Below, in pieces: positions 26,394 through 33,289 of a DNA stretch of 54,553 nucleotides. This DNA comes from Bacteroidales bacterium (GTDB lineage: Bacteria > Bacteroidota > Bacteroidia > Bacteroidales > P3), in assembly GCA_017454015.1 (NCBI GenBank), contig JAFTDW010000049.1, forward strand, positions 1 through 54,553. The letters run 5' to 3'. A program made the position numbers and the translations under genes. Under the pieces are notes generated by a model that saw nothing but the letters and a program-made list of their open reading frames with translations, had not been told where the DNA came from and searched no databases. Within the stretch, counting starts at the first letter, position 1. Every line of letters starts with the position of its first letter.

Positions 26394-26598
26394 AACACAT
26401 TACAGCACATCAACCCTATTTGGTGCACCCAACAAGCCAAAAAGCCGCAAGACACCACCCAAAACTGCCTGCATCAGCCACCTCATGCGCCCTCGCGACA
26501 ACTCTATTCCGGCTTATAATAGCACTGAATATCAACATTGTTACAACACCACAAAACAAAAAATAGAAAAAAAGTGTCGGCATATCGGAAAAAGTTCG

Positions 26599-26606
26599 TA
26601 ACTTTG
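26599..26606 (+). promoter_or_regulatory. -7 box TAACTTTG of the tRNA-Val pair
   Basis: TAACTTTG then GCAA, about 46 nt before the first tRNA. The stretch 26394-26598 shows no gene. Confidence 0.7.
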
Positions 26607-26652
26607 CAACCGATTTCAGAGCGGGAGAGTCCCGACCCGAAACAAAAAAAAT

Positions 26653-26727
26653 GATCTGTTAGCTCAGTTGGTTTAGAGCGCTTGCTTGACAGGCAAGAGG
26701 TCAACAGTTCAAATCTGTTACAGATCA
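26653..26727 (+). tRNA. tRNA-Val (anticodon GAC)
   Basis: Full cloverleaf by hand: acceptor GATCTGT/ACAGATC (7 bp), D-arm GCTC...GAGC, anticodon stem CTTGC/GCAAG with loop TTGACAG, T-arm AACAG-TTCAAAT-CTGTT, discriminator A. CCA is not encoded (CTA follows). Confidence 0.93.
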
Positions 26728-26739
26728 CTAGAACCCGAA

Positions 26740-26814
26740 GGTCTGTTAGCTCAGTTGGTTTAGAGCGCTTCCTTCACACGGAAGAGGTCGACAGTTCGAA
26801 TCTGCCACAGACCA
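26740..26814 (+). tRNA. tRNA-Val (anticodon CAC)
   Basis: Acceptor GGTCTGT/ACAGACC, D-arm as in the preceding tRNA, anticodon stem CTTCC/GGAAG with loop TTCACAC, T-arm GACAG-TTCGAAT-CTGCC with one A-C mismatch, discriminator A. It is a near duplicate of the tRNA 12 nt upstream, and both share one promoter and terminator. Confidence 0.92.
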
Positions 26815-26821
26815 CACTTTA

Positions 26822-26843
26822 GCCCCTCCAAAGGGGCTTTTTT
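26822..26843 (+). terminator. Terminator of the tRNA pair
   Basis: GCCCCT-CCAA-AGGGGC hairpin followed by six T, eight nt after the second tRNA. Confidence 0.93.
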
Positions 26844-27070
26844 GTTACCCTAAACCACTGATTTTCACCACCAAACATCTGCAACCAAACACTGCCGTTG
26901 CAGCGTTGCTGCCTTTTATTTGAGTGTTATTAGGTACATTTTTGTTACCCGTTTGTCACATATTTTATTTGCCACCAATATCTTGTTCTCCTCTTTGTTA
27001 TCGAAATGCCACTGTCATTTCTTCATTTCATAGGTGCTCTTGCCCCCAAGTTAAGGACAATTCTCCATGA

Positions 27071-27139
27071 AAAAATCCTCAACTGGCACGATGAAAAATC
27101 CTCAACTGACACGATGAAAAATCCTCAACTGACACGATA
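27071..27139. repeat. Three tandem 23-bp repeats upstream of the second DUF4143 ATPase
   Basis: Exact 23-bp periodicity (27071, 27094, 27117) of A5-TCCTCAACTG-RCACGATG, with one A/G change. The array lies 78-146 nt before the -7 box of the ATPase. Its reverse complement core (TTTTCATCRTG then CAGTTGA) recurs twice at 53181-53226. The gene-free stretch 26844-27249 holds nothing else clear. Confidence 0.85.
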
Positions 27140-27216
27140 AAGACATATAAGCACCATATTTACAAATATTTATATTTTTAGTTACACTTAATTATTTTTA
27201 ATCAAAAAATAAGTTG

Positions 27217-27224
27217 TATCTTTG
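27217..27224 (+). promoter_or_regulatory. -7 box TATCTTTG of the second DUF4143 ATPase
   Basis: TATCTTTG followed by GCA, 25 nt before ATG 27250. It excludes the longer reading frame that begins at a TTG inside this box. Confidence 0.75.
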
Positions 27225-27249
27225 CATCAAATTTAATGACAATTTACCC

Positions 27250-28533
27250 ATGGACGAACAGGCTAAATACAAGAAAAGAATTGCGGACCAAATGCTCAAA
27301 GAGCAGCTTGAAGCCGCAGGGGCAGTCCTTATTCAGGGACCGAAATGGTGCGGCAAAACAACAACAGCCAGACAACAAGCCTTGAGTGTTCTGAATATGG
27401 ATAATCCTAAAATGACAAAGGAATACCTGATGCTGGCAGAAAACGACCCGGAAATCCTGTTGGACGGTGATGTGCCACGGCTCCTTGACGAATGGCAGAT
27501 GGCTCCACAACTGTGGGACACGGCACGTCATGTCATTGACCGAAGGGGGAAACCCGGCCAGTTTATTTTTACCGGTTCAGCGGTGCCTGCCGACAGAAGC
27601 AAGATATCGCATACTGGCACCGGGCGTTTTGCATGGCTGACCATGCGCCCCATGAGCCTTTGGGAGTCGGGCGAGTCAAACGGCAGGATAAGTCTGTTGG
27701 ACCTTTTTGCCGGTCAGATGAAGTCGTGCGTTGCACCGGACTCTTCTTTGGAAGAGATGGCGTACATACTTTGCCGAGGCGGATGGCCGGGGGCTATAGG
27801 GCAGAAAAAGGAAACGTCACTGCGCATGGCAACAAACTACGTCAAAGCGATATGCGAGTGTGACATCTCACGCGTTGACGATGTGCAGAGAGACCCTGGC
27901 TTTGCACTGAGACTGCTGCGCACTTATTCGAGGCATCAAGGCGGACAGGTCCCCGTTGGCACTTTGTACTCCGATTTGACGACAAATGGAGGCAACTCCC
28001 TGACAGAAAATACCATATCCCTGTATCTTTCTGCACTGAAAAAGATATTTGTGATTGAGGACATGCCTGCCTGGAACCCCAATCTGAGAAGCAAGTCGGC
28101 CATCCGCACGTCGGACACCCGCTACTTTGTCGACCCATCGGTGGCCACAGCGGCACTAGGCATCGGTCCCAAAGACCTTATGAACGACCTTAAGACTTTC
28201 GGACTGCTGTTCGAAACAATGGCAGTACGCGATTTGAGGGTCTATGCCGACGCCCTCGACGGGAATGTGTTCCACTACCGCGACAGCAACGGACTTGAGT
28301 GCGATGCTGTACTGCATCTGCGCAATGGCAGTTACGGGCTTATAGAAATCAAACTCGGTGGCGAAACCCTTATTGAGGAAGGTGCCAAGACACTAAAGAA
28401 ACTATCCGACAAAATTGACACCACAAAGATGAAAAAACCGGCATTCAAGATGGTACTTACCGCGACAGGCGCTTATGCCTATAATCGCAACGACGGTGTT
28501 ATGGTGGTTCCCATCGGATGCTTGAAAAATTAA
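27250..28533 (+). CDS. AAA ATPase with DUF4143 domain, second copy
   Basis: 427 residues from ATG 27250. Walker A LIQGPKWCGKTTTARQQ, Walker B RLLDEWQMAPQLWD and sensor-like FIFTGSAVPA are the AAA_14 pattern. The middle region CRGGWPGAI and the C-terminal ECDAVLHLRNGSYGLIEIKLG (D...ExK) match DUF4143 with a PD-(D/E)XK-like fold. It differs enough from the 11594-12943 protein to be another subfamily. It has its own repeats and promoter, and is followed by an inverted-repeat element. Function unknown. Confidence 0.88.
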   Translation: MDEQAKYKKRIADQMLKEQLEAAGAVLIQGPKWCGKTTTARQQALSVLNMDNPKMTKEYLMLAENDPEILLDGDVPRLLDEWQMAPQLWDTARHVIDRRGKPGQFIFTGSAVPADRSKISHTGTGRFAWLTMRPMSLWESGESNGRISLLDLFAGQMKSCVAPDSSLEEMAYILCRGGWPGAIGQKKETSLRMATNYVKAICECDISRVDDVQRDPGFALRLLRTYSRHQGGQVPVGTLYSDLTTNGGNSLTENTISLYLSALKKIFVIEDMPAWNPNLRSKSAIRTSDTRYFVDPSVATAALGIGPKDLMNDLKTFGLLFETMAVRDLRVYADALDGNVFHYRDSNGLECDAVLHLRNGSYGLIEIKLGGETLIEEGAKTLKKLSDKIDTTKMKKPAFKMVLTATGAYAYNRNDGVMVVPIGCLKN

Positions 28534-28540
28534 TGGTGAA

Positions 28541-28665
28541 TGCTAAATTCTTTACCTAAAATGTGTCGGAGACACATGCTCTTAATTGCTCATGGCCTCA
28601 GCAATTGAGAATTTGCCCCTCCGGGGCAATTTTCCAAACAACGTCTTTAGGTATAACATTTAGCA
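28541..28665. mobile_element. Candidate 125-bp inverted-repeat element (MITE-like)
   Basis: Left end 28541-28560 (TGCTAAATTCTTTACCTAAA) and right end 28646-28665 (TTTAGGTATAACATTTAGCA) are inverted copies with about 16 of 20 positions matching. Inside are GTGTC-GGA-GACAC and TTGCCCC-TCC-GGGGCAA hairpins; the latter is followed by TTTT and may terminate the ATPase mRNA. No target-site duplication is evident. No transposase lies nearby. Confidence 0.55.
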
Positions 28666-28693
28666 ATCATATTTTGTAATATCTGTACCGTGA

Positions 28694-29722
28694 TCATGAC
28701 GAGTTTCTCAGTATGCCTTCGGCTGCCTCTTGGTGGCGTTTGCTGATATACGCTGCAAGTTTTTTTGGAGACACGACTTTGACACCGGGGCCAAAACCCA
28801 TGAGTTCCCTCATTAGTTCGCGGTTGACGATGACTTTGATGCTGAACAGGGTCTCGCCATCCTCATTCTGCCGAACGACCTCTTGCGTGTGGTGTATTGG
28901 CTTGGTGATGAAATACATTGAGTCCATCGGCGACGCCCAGAACTCAACGGTCTGAGGACGATCGTTCTCGTTGCGAGACACGCCCACCATCTCGGAAAAA
29001 TACCTCTCCGCATCGAATGAGGCCGGTTTGACATACGGCTCGTCGGGCATGGGGCGGAGTGATTTGATACGGTCGAGGGCGTAGATATTGGTGTAGCGCA
29101 TATTTGTCTTGCGCTTTCCAAGCACGAACCAGCGGTTGTTGAACTCCTTGAGGACATAGGGGTAGAATACAAACGTCGACGGCGACTGGGCTTTGAACGA
29201 CTGATAGGTCATCTCTTGCGCACACCTGTTCTTCAGTGCGTCGTACAGCACTGGCACATATTCAAGCCCCCTCAGCCTGTCGTTGCGCTCCATCAAGATT
29301 AGCGGTTCCCTGCGTCCCACCACCATGCTCACCTGCTCCTCCATACGGCTCACCAGGTCGGACACACCGGACATGGCGGGAAATACCGTCATCTGTTTCA
29401 GCACCCCTACGGCCTCGGTCAGTTCCGTCATGTCGCGCTCTGTGAGCGGACTGTGAAGGATGCTGTAGTTCGGGTCCTCGTAGGTGTAGTATTTGTTGTC
29501 GACCACTATGATAGGGGCGTTGTAGCCCAGGCGGTCGCTACGCATGGTCTGTATGTCCAACTGCACGGTGCGGCGGCTTATGCCTTTCCGTATGCCCTCG
29601 TATTCATACAAGGCATCGGAACAGGCTTCTATGAGGTCGTCGAGAGTCCACTGCCTATAACGGTTGCTAAGGCAGTGGTCTATTGTCTTGTAGCGCAGCA
29701 GCGCATTGCGGTTGACAGGCAT
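28694..29722 (-). CDS. HTH-WYL transcriptional regulator, divergent from the Ro/RtcB unit
   Basis: 342 residues from ATG 29722 (MPVNRNALLRY). The N-terminal helix-turn-helix includes GISRRTVQLDIQTMRS. The WYL domain has FVFYPYVLKEFNNRWFVLG near residues 200-220 and a C-terminal WCX-like part (FGPGVKVVSPKKLAAYI). WYL regulators bind nucleic-acid or small ligands and control many defence and CRISPR loci. The gene is divergent from the Y-RNA/rsr/rtcB unit with about 200 nt between start codon and that promoter, so it is the best candidate for its regulator. This is inferred from position. Confidence 0.85.
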   Translation of the reverse strand: MPVNRNALLRYKTIDHCLSNRYRQWTLDDLIEACSDALYEYEGIRKGISRRTVQLDIQTMRSDRLGYNAPIIVVDNKYYTYEDPNYSILHSPLTERDMTELTEAVGVLKQMTVFPAMSGVSDLVSRMEEQVSMVVGRREPLILMERNDRLRGLEYVPVLYDALKNRCAQEMTYQSFKAQSPSTFVFYPYVLKEFNNRWFVLGKRKTNMRYTNIYALDRIKSLRPMPDEPYVKPASFDAERYFSEMVGVSRNENDRPQTVEFWASPMDSMYFITKPIHHTQEVVRQNEDGETLFSIKVIVNRELMRELMGFGPGVKVVSPKKLAAYISKRHQEAAEGILRNSS

Positions 29723-29746
29723 ATTTCTCCTACTTGTTTCGAGATG

Positions 29747-29754
29747 CAAAGATA
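29747..29754 (-). promoter_or_regulatory. -7 box of the WYL regulator
   Basis: Minus-strand TATCTTTG, 25 nt before ATG 29722. Confidence 0.7.
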
Positions 29755-29915
29755 CGAAAAATAACTCAAACAACCACTTCCGAGAATGCCGCGACAGGAT
29801 TTTTTCAGGTTGAAACAAGAAAAAAATCACATCAGACAACATTGATATTCAATAATATGAAAATATTTTCAAAAATATTTTTCGACTACGCAAAAAGATT
29901 GCGCACCGACTATAG

Positions 29916-29923
29916 TATCTTTG
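29916..29923 (+). promoter_or_regulatory. -7 box of the Y RNA/rsr/rtcB unit
   Basis: TATCTTTG followed by GCA. The predicted start near 29930 lies about 38 nt before the first Y-RNA closing helix. No other promoter of this type is seen before rsr, so the RNAs and proteins may share one primary transcript. Confidence 0.75.
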
Positions 29924-29967
29924 CAGCGAAAACAGACGGATGTTCATTGACAGATTGAAACAAGATT

Positions 29968-30081
29968 AAAGGTGGCGTTGCCGTAGTGGAGGATTTCTTC
30001 GTTGCACCAGAGCCCCGTGAGGCAAAACCTCACAATGGGCATTAAACAGTGCCTCCACGCTTGTAGCACGCTACCTTTTTT
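29968..30081 (+). ncRNA. Y-RNA-like RNA 1, with its own terminator
   Basis: Closing helix AAAGGTGGCGT (29968-29978) with ACGCTACCTTT (30068-30078), 11 bp including one G-T. The 5' internal loop is TGCCGTA and the 3' loop GCTTGTAGC. The inner helix is GTGGAGG (29986-29992) with CCTCCAC (30052-30058), followed by ATTTCTTCG. The head holds a GTGAGG-CAAAA-CCTCAC hairpin on a GCCC/GGGC base, and no tRNA-like part. The closing helix runs into six T, so this RNA can end by itself. The shared core with the next two RNAs and the rsr gene downstream support a Ro ligand. Confidence 0.78.
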
Positions 30082-30085
30082 GAAA

Positions 30086-30256
30086 AAGTGAGTGCCGTGG
30101 GATAGGAATACTTCGCAGTCCGGAAAGAACGCAGGGGGTAATCTTAAATGAGGTTTGTCGGAATAAGCGACACCAAAGCCTGAGGCGCGGGTTCAAATCC
30201 TGCCACCAGCTTTGCTGGTGTAGTTCATGAAAGCCTATCTGACTATAGCCTCACTT
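30086..30256 (+). ncRNA. Y-RNA-like RNA 2, with degenerate tRNA-like domain
   Basis: Closing helix AAGTGAG (30086-30092) with CTCACTT (30250-30256). Internal loop TGCCGTG on the 5' side, GACTATAGC on the 3' side. Inner helix GGATAGG (30100-30106) with CCTATCT (30234-30240), then AATACTTCG. The head carries a T-arm GCGGG-TTCAAAT-CCTGC (30187-30203), a 7-bp acceptor-like hairpin CACCAGC-TTT-GCTGGTG (30204-30220), a TA linker and a shrunken D-arm. An extra hairpin TGTCG...CGACA lies before the T-arm. It follows the YrlA plan of a tRNA mimic fused to a Ro-binding stem. Confidence 0.8.
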
Positions 30257-30262
30257 ATACAT

Positions 30263-30399
30263 AAGCAAGTGCCGTAGGAAAGGCATACTTCGGTCTGTAA
30301 AACCTATATGGGTCGCTGGTTCGAACCCAGCCGTGTTCCACCACACGTAGCTCAGTTGGGTAGAGCAATAATCAGTCTTTCCGCCCTGTCGCCTTGCTT
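30263..30399 (+). ncRNA. Y-RNA-like RNA 3, with permuted tRNA-like domain
   Basis: Closing helix AAGCAAG (30263-30269) with CTTGCTT (30393-30399). Internal loop TGCCGTA/GCCCTGTCGC. Inner helix GGAAAG (30277-30282) with CTTTCC (30377-30382), then GCATACTTCG. The tRNA-like head reads T-arm GCTGG-TTCGAAC-CCAGC (30315-30331), acceptor mini-helix CGTG/CACG closed by TTCCACCA, linker TA, and D-arm GCTC-AGTTGGGTA-GAGC (30350-30366). This is tRNA order cut at the anticodon and joined at the acceptor end. It ends 26 nt before the rsr ATG, so folding could affect rsr translation. Confidence 0.85.
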
Positions 30400-30425
30400 T
30401 ATAATAAAAACAAAAATCAAATAAT

Positions 30426-32021
30426 ATGAGCAACTACAATTCGATGTTGAAGGAAGAAAAGTCCGTAAAGAACTATGAGGGAGCCAAGGCATACACCATG
30501 ACCCCCGAGCTGGAGCTTTATACAGCCGTGGTGACCGCATCACTCAGTGATACGAACTACGAGAAACAGGACGAGCGGGTGGAGCGCATCAGCCAGCTCA
30601 TAGGCAAGGTGTCGCCGGAGTTCGTTGCCCGCCTCGCCATTTACACCCGCACGGTGATGAATCTTCGAAGCATCCCCTTGCTCTTGCTGGTGGAGCTGGC
30701 CAAGATTCATAACGGCGACGACCTTGTGGCCAGAGCCGTGGAGAAGACCGTGCTTCGTGCCGACGAGATTATGGAGCTGCTTATGTGCTACCAGTGGCGC
30801 AACGTTGCGCAAAGCGGGAGCAATGGGAACTTGCTCACAATGCCGAGCCGAAGCAACGTCACGGAACGTTCTCCGTCCCATGGCCCACGCAAGAAGCTCG
30901 GCAGGCTCTCCCGTCAGATACAGAACGGACTACAGCGTGCCTTCAACCGCTTCGACGAGTACCAGTTCGCCAAGTACGACCGCGACAACCTTGAAGTGAG
31001 GCTCCGCGACGCGCTGTTCCTTGTCCACCCCAAGGCCAAGGACGAAAAGCAACAGGCTCTCTTCGACAAGATTGTGAACCGCAGCCTGGAGACTCCCTAC
31101 ACCTGGGAGACGGAACTGTCGGCTCTCGGCCAGCAACATTTCGAGTCCGAAGAGCAGAAAAAGGATGCCTTCCGCTACAAGTGGGAAGAGCTGATTGACA
31201 GCAGGAAGTTGGGTTATATGTCCATGATGCGCAACCTTCGCAACATGCTCCAGTCCGATGTATCGCTGCCTAAGATGATGGATGTTGCCAGCCGTCTGTC
31301 CGATGCCGACCAGGTGGCGAGGTCCAGGCAGCTGCCATTCCGCTACCTCTCGGCTTACCGTGAGATTGAGAATGTGGATTCTCTCCACACCACGATGCTG
31401 ATGAACGCACTGGAGTCTGCCGTGAAATGCTCCGCCGCCAATATCGAGGGCTTCGACGAGAACACCCGTGTGCTTTTGGCTTCCGATGTCAGCGGTTCCA
31501 TGTGGTCAACGGTCAGTAAAAATAGTACCGTACGCCATTTCGACATTGGCATCCTGCTGTCCATGCTGCTACGCAGCCGCTGCAAGCAGGTGGTGGCGGG
31601 CATCTTCGGCAATGACTGGAAGGTGGTGAATATGCCAAGCGACAACATACTGATGGCCACCCGTCAGCTGGAGAAACTGGGAAACACAGTAGGATTCAGC
31701 ACCAATGGCTACAAGGTAATCAACTGGCTCTCGAAGAACAATATGGTGATGGACAAGGTGATGATGTTCACCGATATGCAGATGTGGGACAGCACCGCCA
31801 GCAATCAGTATATTGAGAAGTCATGGAGGCAGTACAAGAAGACAGCACCCGATGCTAAGCTCTACCTCTTTGACCTTGTCGGCTATGGCCAGTTGCCTAT
31901 CCGCCAGATGGAGAACGATGTATATCTGATTGCGGGCTGGAGCGACCGCGTGTTCGACGTCCTCTCGGCCATCGACAAGGGAGAGGATGCGCTGGATGTT
32001 ATTAACAAGATTGATGTTTAG
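30426..32021 (+). CDS. rsr: Ro60-like TROVE-domain RNA-binding protein
   Basis: 531 residues. N-terminal TROVE HEAT-repeat ring (about 15-340: MTPELELYTAVVTAS, FVARLAIYTR, LRSIPLLLLVELA, LSRQIQNGL). C-terminal von Willebrand A domain with MIDAS LLASDVSGSMW (D354, S356, S358) and MMFTDMQMW. Ro proteins bind Y RNAs on the outer surface and misfolded or damaged RNA in the ring, and in bacteria link Y RNA to exonucleases for RNA decay. Three Y-like RNAs lie directly before it and rtcB 6 nt after. Residues about 126-148 look like an in-frame insertion (see repeat at 30801). No Shine-Dalgarno is evident. Confidence 0.95.
   Translation: MSNYNSMLKEEKSVKNYEGAKAYTMTPELELYTAVVTASLSDTNYEKQDERVERISQLIGKVSPEFVARLAIYTRTVMNLRSIPLLLLVELAKIHNGDDLVARAVEKTVLRADEIMELLMCYQWRNVAQSGSNGNLLTMPSRSNVTERSPSHGPRKKLGRLSRQIQNGLQRAFNRFDEYQFAKYDRDNLEVRLRDALFLVHPKAKDEKQQALFDKIVNRSLETPYTWETELSALGQQHFESEEQKKDAFRYKWEELIDSRKLGYMSMMRNLRNMLQSDVSLPKMMDVASRLSDADQVARSRQLPFRYLSAYREIENVDSLHTTMLMNALESAVKCSAANIEGFDENTRVLLASDVSGSMWSTVSKNSTVRHFDIGILLSMLLRSRCKQVVAGIFGNDWKVVNMPSDNILMATRQLEKLGNTVGFSTNGYKVINWLSKNNMVMDKVMMFTDMQMWDSTASNQYIEKSWRQYKKTAPDAKLYLFDLVGYGQLPIRQMENDVYLIAGWSDRVFDVLSAIDKGEDALDVINKIDV
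30801..30869 (+). repeat. Possible in-frame palindromic insert in rsr
   Basis: Codons 126-148 encode NVAQSGSNGN, then LLTMPSRSNVTER. They interrupt the usual run from the WRN turn to KKLGRLSRQIQ. The stretch begins and ends with AACGTT and contains GAGCA...TGCTC. It aligns codon by codon with residues 210-233 of the UDP-glucose dehydrogenase at 45909-47306: NVA, a G, nine residues to P, then three to NV. Confidence 0.5.
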
Positions 32022-32027
32022 AGAATT

Positions 32028-33203
32028 ATGGAAAAAGTGGAAATGATAGGAACGACGGTGGTCAAGATGTGGCTCACCGACATTGACGACAAGGCCCGAG
32101 AGCAGGTGGCGAATCTAGCCTCGCTGCCCTTTGTTTATCACCATATAGCTCTCATGCCCGACTGCCACGCCGGTATGGGAATGCCAATAGGCGGTGTGCT
32201 GCCAACCAACGACGTGGTGATACCCAATGCAGTAGGCGTGGACATAGGATGCGGCATGCGAGCCGTGAAGACAAACGTCCGCGCAGAGATTATCGGGGCG
32301 GAATTCATGAGGAAGACTATCATGCGCGGCATCCGCAAGCGCATCCCACTGAGTATGGAACACCACAAAGAGCCGCAGGACGAGAAGTACATGCCAGAGG
32401 ATTTCGACATAGACAAACTACAGGTGGTGAAAAGTCAATACGCGTCCGTCTGCCGACAGGTGGGAACACTGGGCGGCGGCAACCACTTCATAGAGCTCCA
32501 GCGCGACGAGGAAGGGTGGCTGTGGATTATGATACACTCCGGCTCACGCAACCTCGGCAAGCAGGTTGGCGACTTCTACAACAACCGCGCCAAGTGGCTC
32601 AACGAGCTTTACTACAGCAAGGTGGAATCCAACCTGCATCTGCCTTTCCTGCCACGGGAGACACCGGAGTTCGACAGCTACTGGGCGGAGATGACCTATT
32701 GCATTGCCTTTGCCCGGTGCAACCGCAGCCTGATGATGGAGCGTATCGAGGAGGTTATTGCCGATGCACTTCCCAATGTGGAGTTTGAGCCCGCCATCGA
32801 CATAGCCCACAACTATGCGGCATGGGAGAACCACTTCGGCCACAACTGCATAGTCCACCGCAAGGGGGCTGTCCGCGCAAGGGAAGGCGAAACAGGAATC
32901 ATACCCGGCTCTATGGGCACCAGCTCCTACATCGTAGAGGGGCTTGGCAATCCCGACAGCTTCATGAGTTCCTCCCACGGCGCAGGGCGCACCATGAGCC
33001 GCACCCAAGCCATCAACACCCTCAACCTGGAGGACGAGATAAAGAAGATGAATGCCAAAGGCATCATACACGGCCTGCGCAGCCAGAGTGGACTAGACGA
33101 AGCCTCCGGCGCCTACAAGGACATCGACAAAGTGATTGCCCTTGAGTCCGACCTGGTAAAAGTGAAAACGAAACTGGAACCCGTAGCTGTGATAAAAGGA
33201 TAG
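32028..33203 (+). CDS. rtcB: RNA-splicing ligase RtcB
   Basis: 391 residues. It joins RNA ends bearing 2',3'-cyclic phosphate or 3'-phosphate to 5'-OH, using GTP and Mn2+. Metal and nucleotide ligands are visible: DCHAGMG (residues 45-51), Cys75 in VDIGCGMRA, GGGNHFIEL (N152, H153), H170 in IHSGSRNLG, H261, and the guanylylated His317 in SSSHGAGR. Length is slightly below E. coli RtcB. It starts 6 nt after the rsr stop, so the pair is co-translated. No rtcA cyclase or archease gene follows. Likely role: repair of cleaved tRNA or other RNA selected by Ro. Confidence 0.97.
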   Translation: MEKVEMIGTTVVKMWLTDIDDKAREQVANLASLPFVYHHIALMPDCHAGMGMPIGGVLPTNDVVIPNAVGVDIGCGMRAVKTNVRAEIIGAEFMRKTIMRGIRKRIPLSMEHHKEPQDEKYMPEDFDIDKLQVVKSQYASVCRQVGTLGGGNHFIELQRDEEGWLWIMIHSGSRNLGKQVGDFYNNRAKWLNELYYSKVESNLHLPFLPRETPEFDSYWAEMTYCIAFARCNRSLMMERIEEVIADALPNVEFEPAIDIAHNYAAWENHFGHNCIVHRKGAVRAREGETGIIPGSMGTSSYIVEGLGNPDSFMSSSHGAGRTMSRTQAINTLNLEDEIKKMNAKGIIHGLRSQSGLDEASGAYKDIDKVIALESDLVKVKTKLEPVAVIKG

Positions 33204-33208
33204 CTCTT

Positions 33209-33289
33209 GGGGGCGACGTCATCGGAATGGGGACGTGATTGAAACTTTTGGGCCGGTTTAGCGGGCCGATTGAGTTCAACATCGCCCCC
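33209..33289 (+). ncRNA. Structured 3' region after rtcB
   Basis: GGGGGCGA (33209-33216) pairs with TCGCCCCC (33282-33289). Inside, CGTC/GACG, TTGAA/TTCAA and a GGCC...GGCC hairpin can form. TTTACTTTAC follows. It starts six nt past the rtcB stop and lacks the TGCCGTR core of the Y-like RNAs. It may be a 3' stabilising structure, a terminator or a separate RNA. Confidence 0.5.

Noticed and set aside
29950-29967. CAGATTGAAACAAG before RNA 1 as a CRISPR-like leader
   Set aside because: Single occurrence, no array; more simply the 5' leader of the transcript.
30263-30399. RNA 3 as a functional split or permuted tRNA gene
   Set aside because: No pairable anticodon arm: GGT-CTGTAAA-ACC (30292-30304) has a Tyr-like loop but only three base pairs, and the flanking strands pair as the Y-type helix instead.
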